This document shows positions 57,873 through 64,000 of a stretch of DNA of 64,000 nt, one piece after another. The notes under the pieces are model-generated. The model was not told the DNA's origin. It was given only the letters and a program-made list of their open reading frames with translations, and did no database searches. Origin of the DNA: Arachis hypogaea (taxonomy: Eukaryota > Streptophyta > Magnoliopsida > Fabales > Fabaceae); assembly GCF_003086295.3 (NCBI RefSeq), contig NC_092048.1:106098276-106162275 (forward strand), given 5' to 3'. Both the position numbers and the translations under genes were made by a program. Position 1 is the stretch's first letter. Each line of letters starts with the position of its first letter.

Positions 57873-58014
57873 CAGGATCTGTGGACCCCACTGGATCCAC
57901 TCAGGATCTGTGGACCCCACAGGATCCACTCAGGATCTGTGGACCCCACAGGATCCACTTAGGATCTGTGGACCCCACAGGATCCACTCAGGATCTGTGG
58001 ACCCCACAGGATCC
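57873..58014 (+). repeat. 29-bp tandem repeat, about five units
   Basis: The unit starts CAGGATCTGTGGACCCCAC and ends AGGATCCACT. Units begin at 57873, 57902, 57931, 57960 and 57989, the last truncated. Differences are few. Each unit contains the dyad GTGGACCCCAC. It lies upstream of the env-position ORF. Confidence 0.92.
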
Positions 58015-58452
58015 CCACCTACCTCCACTCACTTCTTCTCACCACTCTCTTTCACACAACCACATAAACACTCTTCCCCAAAAACCTTTCACCAATCACC
58101 TCAAACTCTCTTCCCCATCACCTCTTCACCACTCACATCCATCCACTCTTCCCCATAAACCTACCTCATAAACTCCACCTACCTTCAAAATTCAAAACCA
58201 ATTTCCCACCCAAACCCACCCATATGGCCGAACCATTACCCCCCCTCCCTTCCCTATATAAAGACCTCCATTCTTCATCAAATTCACACAACACACCCCT
58301 CTACAATCCTCTTGGCCGAAACCTCATATCACTCTCCCTCTCCATATTTCTTCTTCTTCATCTTCTATTCTTTTGTTTATTGCTCGAGGGCGAGCAATAT
58401 TCTAAGTTTGGTGTGGTAAAAGCATAGCTTTTTTGTTTTTCCATTACCATTG
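58015..58452 (+). other. C-rich leader upstream of the F env-position ORF
   Basis: A CA- and CT-rich stretch with a TATATAAAG phrase at 58255-58263 and a TAAGTTTGGTGTG copy at 58403. It could hold an internal promoter or a pyrimidine tract. No CAG acceptor directly precedes the ATG, unlike C and E. Confidence 0.4.
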
Positions 58453-59601
58453 ATGGCATCTAAGACCGGAGAATCCTCTAGAAGAGGGAAAGGGAAGACA
58501 AAAGCTTCCACATCCGAGTCATGGGAGATGGAAAGGTTCATCTCCAAAGCCCATCAAGACCACTTCTATGATGTTGTGGCCAAGAAAAAGGTGATCCCTG
58601 AGGTCCCTTTTAAACTCAAAAGAAATGAGTATCCGAAGATCCGACATGAAATTCAAAGAAGAGGTTGGAAAGTTCTAACAAACCCCATCCAACAAGTCGG
58701 CATCCTAATGGTTCAAGAGTTCTATGCCAATGCATGGATCACCAAGAACCATGATCAAAGTAAGAACCCGGATCCAAAGAACTATGTTACAATGGTTCGG
58801 GGGAAATACTTGGATTTTAGTCCGAAAAATGTGAGGTTGGCGTTCAACTTGCCATATATGGAAGAGAAAGCACGCCCCTACACAAGGAGAGTCAACTTTG
58901 ATCAAAAGTTGGACCAAGTCCTTATGGACATATGTGTAGAAGGAGCTCAATGGAAGATTGACTCCAAAGGCAAGCCGGTTCAACTAAGAAGATTGGACCT
59001 CAAGCCTATAGCTAGAGGATGGTTGGAGTTTATTCAATGCTCAATCATTCCCACTAGCAACCGGTCTGAAGTTACTATAGACCGAGCCATCATGATCCAT
59101 AGCATCATGATTGGAGAAGAGGTGGAAGTTCACGAGATTATACCTCAAGAACTCTACAAGGTGGCTGACAAGTCCTCCACTATGGCAAGGTTAGCCTTTC
59201 CTCACCTCATTTGCCACCTATGCAATTCAGCTGGGATTGACATAGAGGGAGATATCCTCATTAAAGAGGAAAAGCCCATCACTAAGAAAAAGATGGAGCA
59301 AGCAAGAGAGCCCAGTCATGGAGCTCAAGAGGCGCAAGAAGCTCATCACCATGGGATTTCGGAAATGCCTCAAATGCACTTTCCTCCACAAAACTATTGG
59401 GAGCAAATCAACACCTCCCTAGAAGAATTGAGTTCCAATATGGGACAACTAAGGGTGGAACATCAAGAGCACTCCATCATGCTCCATGAAATAAGAGAAG
59501 ATCAGAAAGCAATGAGAGATGAGCAACAAAGACAAGGAAGAGACATAGAAGAGCTCAAGGACATCATTGGTTCCTCAAGAAGGAAACGCCACCATCACTA
59601 A
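58453..59601 (+). CDS. Env-position protein of F, plant transposon-protein type, intact
   Basis: The ATG at 58453 opens a 382-codon frame without stops. The N-terminus is basic (SSRRGKGKTKAS). The core (residues about 30-260) has QEFYANAWITKNHDQS, YVTMVRGKYLDFSPKNVRLA, RAIMIHSIMIGEEVEVHEI and FPHLICHLCNSAGIDIE, which I recognise as the 'putative plant transposon protein' domain. The C-terminus (about 310-375) looks like a coiled coil (EELSSNMGQLRVEHQEHSIM) and ends RRKRHHH. No signal peptide or membrane segment is evident, so it is env-like by position only. It is the only undamaged protein gene in the window. Function unknown; nuclear or nucleic-acid-binding roles would fit the basic ends, but that is inference. 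Confidence 0.8.
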   Translation: MASKTGESSRRGKGKTKASTSESWEMERFISKAHQDHFYDVVAKKKVIPEVPFKLKRNEYPKIRHEIQRRGWKVLTNPIQQVGILMVQEFYANAWITKNHDQSKNPDPKNYVTMVRGKYLDFSPKNVRLAFNLPYMEEKARPYTRRVNFDQKLDQVLMDICVEGAQWKIDSKGKPVQLRRLDLKPIARGWLEFIQCSIIPTSNRSEVTIDRAIMIHSIMIGEEVEVHEIIPQELYKVADKSSTMARLAFPHLICHLCNSAGIDIEGDILIKEEKPITKKKMEQAREPSHGAQEAQEAHHHGISEMPQMHFPPQNYWEQINTSLEELSSNMGQLRVEHQEHSIMLHEIREDQKAMRDEQQRQGRDIEELKDIIGSSRRKRHHH

Positions 59602-60758
59602 GGTGTATTCATTCCTTGTTCTTGCTTTCTCTGTTTTTCCTTTTCTATATTATGTGCTTATCTATGTTTGTGCCTTCATTACATGATCATTAGTAGTTAG
59701 TAACTTTGTCTTAAAGATATGAATGTTCTATGAATCCATCACCCCTCTTAAATGAAAAAATGTTTTAATTCAAAAGAACAAGAAGTACATGAGTTTCGAA
59801 TTTATCCTTGAACTTAGCTTAATTATATTGATGTGGTGACAATGCTTCTTGTTTTCTGAATGTATGCTTGAACAGTGCATATGTCTTTTGAAGTTGTTGT
59901 TTAAGAATGTTAAATATGTTGGCTCTTGAAAGAATCTTGAAAGAATGATGACTAGGAGACATGTTATTCGATAAACTGAAAAATCATAAAAATGATTCTT
60001 GAAGCAAGAAAAAGCAGCAAAGAACAAAGCTTGCAGAAAAAAAAAGAAAAAAAAAGAAAAGAAAAAAAATGGGCGAAAAAAAAGAATAGAAAAAAAAATA
60101 GAAAGAAAAAGAAAAAGCAAGCAGAAAAAGCCAATAACCCTTAAAACCAAAAGGCAAGGGCAAATAAAAAGGATCCCAAGGCTTTGAGCATAAGTGGATA
60201 GGAGGGCCTAAAGGAATAAAATCCTGGTCTAAGCGGCTAAACCAAGCTGTCCCTAACCATGTGCTTGTGGCGTGTAGGTGTCAAGTGAAAACTTGAGACT
60301 GAGCGGTTAAAGTCAAGGTCCAAAGCAAAAGAAGAGTGTGCTTAAGAACCCTGGACACCTCTAATTAGGGACTTTAGCAAAGCTGAGTCACAATCTGAAA
60401 AGGTTCACCCAATTATGTGTCTGTGGCATTTATGTATCCGGTGGTAATACTGGAAAACAAAGTGCTTAGGGCCACGGCCAAGACTCATAAAGAAGCTGTG
60501 TTCAAGAATCATCATACTGAACTAAGAGAATCAATAACACTATCTGAACTCTGAGTTCCTATAGATGCCAATCATTCTGAACCTCAATGGATAAAGTGAG
60601 ATGCCAAAACTATTCAAGAGGCAAAAAGCTATAAGTCCCGCTCATTTGATTGAAACTATGTTTCATTGATAGTTTGGAATTTATAGTATATTCTCTTCTT
60701 TTTATCCTATTTGATTTTTAGTTGCTTGGGGACAAGCAACAATTTAAGTTTGGTGTTG
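59602..60758 (+). other. Noncoding tail of element F
   Basis: It contains an A-rich stretch (60036-60120) whose frames are low-complexity, the paired ATGTGYYTGTGGYR repeats (60259 and 60415) and the purine-rich cttggggacaagcaa. It ends with TAAGTTTGGTGTTG directly against the 3' LTR. Confidence 0.7.
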
Positions 60759-62419
60759 TGATGAGCGGATAATTTATACGCTTTTTGGCATTATTTTTAG
60801 TATGTTTTTAGTTGGATCTAGTTACTTTTAGGGATGTTTTCATTAGTTTTTATGTTAAATTCACATTTCTGGACTTTACTATGAGTTTGTGTGTTTTTCT
60901 GTGATTTCAGGAATTTTCTGGCTGAAATTGAGGGACTTGAGCAAAAATCAGATTCAGAGGTTGAAAAAGGACTGCTGATGCTGTTGGATTCTGACCTCCC
61001 TGCACTCAAAGTGGATTATCTGGAGCTACAGAACTCGAAATAGTGCGCTTCCAATTGCGTTGGAAAGTAGACATCCAGGGCTTTCCAGAAATATATAATA
61101 GTTCATACTTTGGCCAAGATTTGACGATGTAAACTGGCGTTCAACGCCAGCCTTCTGCCCAAATCTGGCGTCCAACGCCAGAAAAGGATCCAAAACCAGA
61201 GTTGAACGCCCAAACTGGCATAGAACTTGGCGTTCAACTCCACAAATGGCCTCTGCACGTGCTACACTCAGGCTCAGCCCAAACACACACCAAGTGGGCC
61301 CCGGAAGTGGATTTATACATCAAATACTTACTCATGTAAACCCTAGTGACTAGTTTATTATAAATAGGACCTCTTACTATTGTATTAAGAATCTTTGGAT
61401 TATCTTTGGATTACCTTATGATCCTTTGATCACGTTTAGGGGGCTGGCCATCTCGGCCATGCCTGGACCTTCACTTATGTATTTTCAACGGTAGAGTTTC
61501 TACACTCCATAGATTAAGGTATGGAGCTCTGCTGTTCCTCAAAGATTAATGCAAAGTACTACTGTTTTCTATTCAATTCTTCTTATTTCTCTTCTAAGAT
61601 ATCCATTCGCACCCAAGAACGTGATGAAGGTGATGATTATGTGTGACGCTCATCACCATCTCCCCTATGAACACGTGCCTGACAAACACTTCTGTTCTAC
61701 ATGAAATAAGCTAGAATGAGTATCTCTTAGATCTCCTAACCAGAATCTTCGTGGCGTAAGATAGAATGATGGCGGCATTCAAGAGAATCCGGAAGGTCTA
61801 AACCTTGTCTGTGGTATTCTGAGTAGGATTCAATGATTGAATGACTGTGACGAGCTTCAAACTCGCGAGTGCTGGGCGTTAGTGACAGACGCAAAAGGAG
61901 GGTGAATCCTATTCCAGCATGATCGAGAACCAACAGATGAATAGCCGTGCCGTGACAGGGTGCGTGAGCATATTATTCACTGAGAGGAGGGGATGTAGCC
62001 ACTGACAACGGTGATGCCCTTGCATAAAGCCAGCCATGGAAAGGAGTAAGACTGATTGGATGAAGATAGCAGGAAAGCAGAGGTTCAGAGGAACGAAAGC
62101 ATCTCCATTCGCTTATCTGAAATTCCTACCAATGAATTACATAAGTATTTCTATCCCTATTCTATTTTATTATTCGAAAACACCATTATCAATTTATATC
62201 TGCCTGACTGAGATTTACAAGGTGACCATAGCTTGCTTCATACCAACAATCTCCGTGGGATTCGACCCTTACTCACGTAAGGTATTACTTGGACGACCCA
62301 GTGCACTTGCTGGTTAGTTGTATCGAAGTTGTGACAATCATGAATTAAGATCAGAGCACCAAGCTTTGGAGCCATTACCAGGATTTGTTCGAGCCTGGAG
62401 ATCACAATTTCGTGCACCA
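60759..62419 (+). repeat. Element F 3' LTR
   Basis: 1,661 bp, equal in length to the 5' LTR and about 99% identical by eye. It carries palindromes at 61134-61239 and TATAAATA at 61359-61366, and ends GTGCACCA at 62419 followed by gttag. Confidence 0.95.
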
Positions 62420-62424
62420 GTTAG

Positions 62425-63100
62425 GAAACTGCAGGTTAAGGTAAGTGGCATAGAAAAATTCCATATAACACGGATTCACAGGTAAGAATAGAAGTACTCA
62501 TAATCGAACAAGGAAAACAGGGTGATGCTGATTCAAATAGAAATAAAGAAAGCAAAAATTGGAATCAGTGAATCACAAATGCAGTTTATGAGCCGGGAAA
62601 TCAAAGAGGATAAGAGTGTCTGCCATAGCATTCATGAAATGGTTTGGGTAAAGCAGAGTAAAACAGAGTTCAGAAATACCAAACCAAAACATGAATGAAA
62701 ACAATTTACAAAAAATTTGGGCAGCATTCCGGCTAAAATTGGATTATCCCGGAAAATAAACAGCAATCATAGCAGTTCATATGAATTAAAAACTTACTGC
62801 AGGTACCAGGAATGAATAGAAACAGGAAATTTAGAGTAACAAGCAGCAATTGCAAGAAATCATAGCATATGAATGAGGTCACAGGAACAGCAGAATTGCA
62901 GTTATGATAAAACATAAACAGGAACAGTGCAAGTAAACAGACCTAGATCCACTAATCAGAGCCTAAGCTACCTAACAACCTAAAAATCCACTACAGCATG
63001 CATATCTATCTATCCTAATGATGAACAGAAACGGAAAAAATTACAGAAAAATGACGAACGGAAAAAAAAGGGGGTTGCATTTTGCGGAACCTGGTAGGCG
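62425..63100 (-). other. Noncoding region of E upstream of its env-position ORF
   Basis: It continues from 49763 across F. AT-rich, with no gene. It corresponds to 8656-9509 in C. Confidence 0.55.
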
Positions 63101-63480
63101 GGAGGGGTGGAACGAGGAAGAAGGTGGCTGCAGCGGCGTCCGGCGCGGTGGCGGGGCACGGTGTCGCGGTGGCGGCTGAGGGGGAAAGGGGATAGGGTCT
63201 TAGGGTTAGGGATAGAGGAAGGGGGGGTTGTGGGTGGGTGGCGGAGGAGGGGGGCGCGGCTGGGTGGCCGGCGATGGTGGGCGGTGGTCGCGGAGGGCAG
63301 AGAGGAGAGGAGGGAGGAAGAAGAAGGGAGGGGAGCGGGTTGCGGCGGCGGCATCTGGCGTGGCGGTTGCGTCTGGGTGGTGGCGGCTGGGTGGTGCTGG
63401 GTGGTGGTTGGAGGGAGAGGGAGCAGAGAGGGAGAAGAGGGTTGGGGGTGGGGGGCTGCGCGACTGATAGGGTTCGCGTG
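63101..63480 (-). other. GC-rich, G-rich/C-rich strand-asymmetric block in E
   Basis: Strongly G-rich on the plus strand (gtgggtgggtggcgg, gagggaggaagaagaag). All frames are open by composition. None is called as a gene. It corresponds to 9600-9800 in C. Confidence 0.6.
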
Positions 63481-63499
63481 GCTGGGGGGGTTATACTTT

Positions 63500-63970
63500 C
63501 GAATCCACGCGGCCACGTGGGGCACGCGGTCGCATGGTTGAGATGAAAATGGGAGTGACGCGATCGCGTGGGGCGCGCGATCGCATGAGAGGGGGGAAAG
63601 ATGGGTGACGCGATCGTGTGGGTCGCGCGATCGCGTCGCCGAAATTTATGCTAAACGCACGACTCCAGTGCCGTTTTAGCGCAACTCTCTGTCTCCTTTT
63701 GGGGTGATGTGCAATCCATGCGACGCGATCGCGTCGCTCACGAGGTCGCGTGGGATTGGTATTGTGCAAGTGACGCGATCGCATGGGGCATGCGATCGCG
63801 TGGGCCAATTTGTGCGAAACGCACAAGGCCTGCACGATTCCAGCCCAACTTTCTGTTCGTTGGATCCTTACGCTGATATATATATCACGCGGCCGCGTGG
63901 GTCACGCGGTCGCACGGGTGGTGTTTTCCGCGATATGACGCGATCGCATGGGGCATGCGATCGCGTGGTG
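63500..63970. repeat. Internal palindrome array of family E
   Basis: A dozen or more CGCGATCGCG-type dyads, including gacgcgatcgcgtgg near 63557 and the perfect 16-bp cgacgcgatcgcgtcg (63721-63736). It uses the same motif as the E LTR (45834-45996). Confidence 0.85.
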
Positions 63971-64000
63971 CACCCCTTTTTTTTCTATTTATGCATGGAA

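Larger units (their letters stand above)
49769..62419 (+). mobile_element. Complete non-autonomous retrotransposon F (Ty3-like)
   Basis: 12,651 bp with two 1,661-bp LTRs (TGATGAGCGG...GTGCACCA) and a perfect 5-bp duplication, gttag, at 49764-49768 and 62420-62424. By eye the LTRs differ at about 18 sites (near 1%). Inside are a perfect tRNA-Asp primer-binding site, a hairpin-rich leader, gag-protease, a post-pol block, a palindrome array split by a solo LTR, an intact env-position ORF and a noncoding tail. There is no reverse transcriptase, RNase H or integrase, so it would need proteins from a relative. Confidence 0.95.
44807..64000 (-). mobile_element. Retrotransposon E, Athila-type Ty3, 3' part, split by F
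   Basis: On the minus strand from the right edge: palindrome array, GC-rich block, noncoding DNA, then (across F) env-position ORF, noncoding tail, PPT and 3' LTR. The E halves meet at the gttag duplication on either side of F (49764-49768 and 62420-62424). Pol would lie beyond 64000. Confidence 0.85.

Noticed and set aside
58450..58452. Start of the F env-position ORF at a TTG codon
   Set aside because: An ATG follows immediately at 58453 and starts the same frame.
59770..60187. Lys-rich ORF and its Phe-rich antisense
   Set aside because: Low-complexity A-rich stretch in a noncoding tail.
63010..63541. Long GC-rich ORFs on both strands
   Set aside because: Composition-driven open frames in a G-rich/C-rich block. 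No recognisable protein.

Overview
The window is a plant nuclear intergenic region built almost entirely of transposable elements. LTRs that open TGATGAGCGGATAATTTATA, TGATAAACCCC and TGATGCCA, and primer-binding sites complementary to the 3' end of tRNA-Asp, point to a legume, most likely peanut (Arachis), and to Athila/Tat-type Ty3 retrotransposons. This taxon call rests on recognition, not a search. I see no intact host gene, tRNA or rRNA gene, or CRISPR array.

Layout. Left nest (1-28609): retrotransposon C runs on the minus strand. Its 5' LTR is at 26918-28609 and its 3' LTR lies beyond position 1. Three later insertions sit in it: a CACTA-like DNA transposon (544-4853) carrying three exons of an SLC35F-like transporter gene, a solo LTR of family D (5831-7725), and a complete element B (11116-23419, + strand) inside C's integrase. 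Spacer (28610-33441): a hAT-like element (29432-31351, 8-bp target duplication) that contains an inverted pair of TRIM retrotransposons (30455-31181). Right nest (33442-64000): G (+) was hit by a second CACTA-like element (35369-40293) and by D (+, from 40679). D was hit by E (-, from 44807), E by the complete element F (49769-62419, + strand), and F by a solo LTR of its own family (56084-57752). That is five levels of nesting.

How the parts work together. The gag-pol genes are decayed. B keeps one reading frame over 5.4 kb with ten in-frame stops and no frameshift. C and D also carry frameshifts. F keeps gag-protease but has lost reverse transcriptase and integrase. In C, E and F an extra ORF of the 'putative plant transposon protein' type (my recollection: Pfam Transposase_32) occupies the env position. 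It is intact only in F. In C and E it starts just after a splice-acceptor-like TTTTCAG.

The most unusual signal is a repeated architecture that standard annotation would miss. Each LTR family carries its own short palindrome, arrayed in the LTR (just upstream of the TATA box where I could find one). In C, E and F the same family-specific palindrome recurs internally between gag/pol and the env-position ORF. Alongside are a hairpin just after the polyprotein stop, shared by B, F and C with a compensatory base-pair change; four covarying hairpins in the F leader; and extra internal copies of the sequence that abuts the 3' LTR. Together these look like a modular set of cis-acting RNA or DNA signals. 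All comparisons were made by eye.
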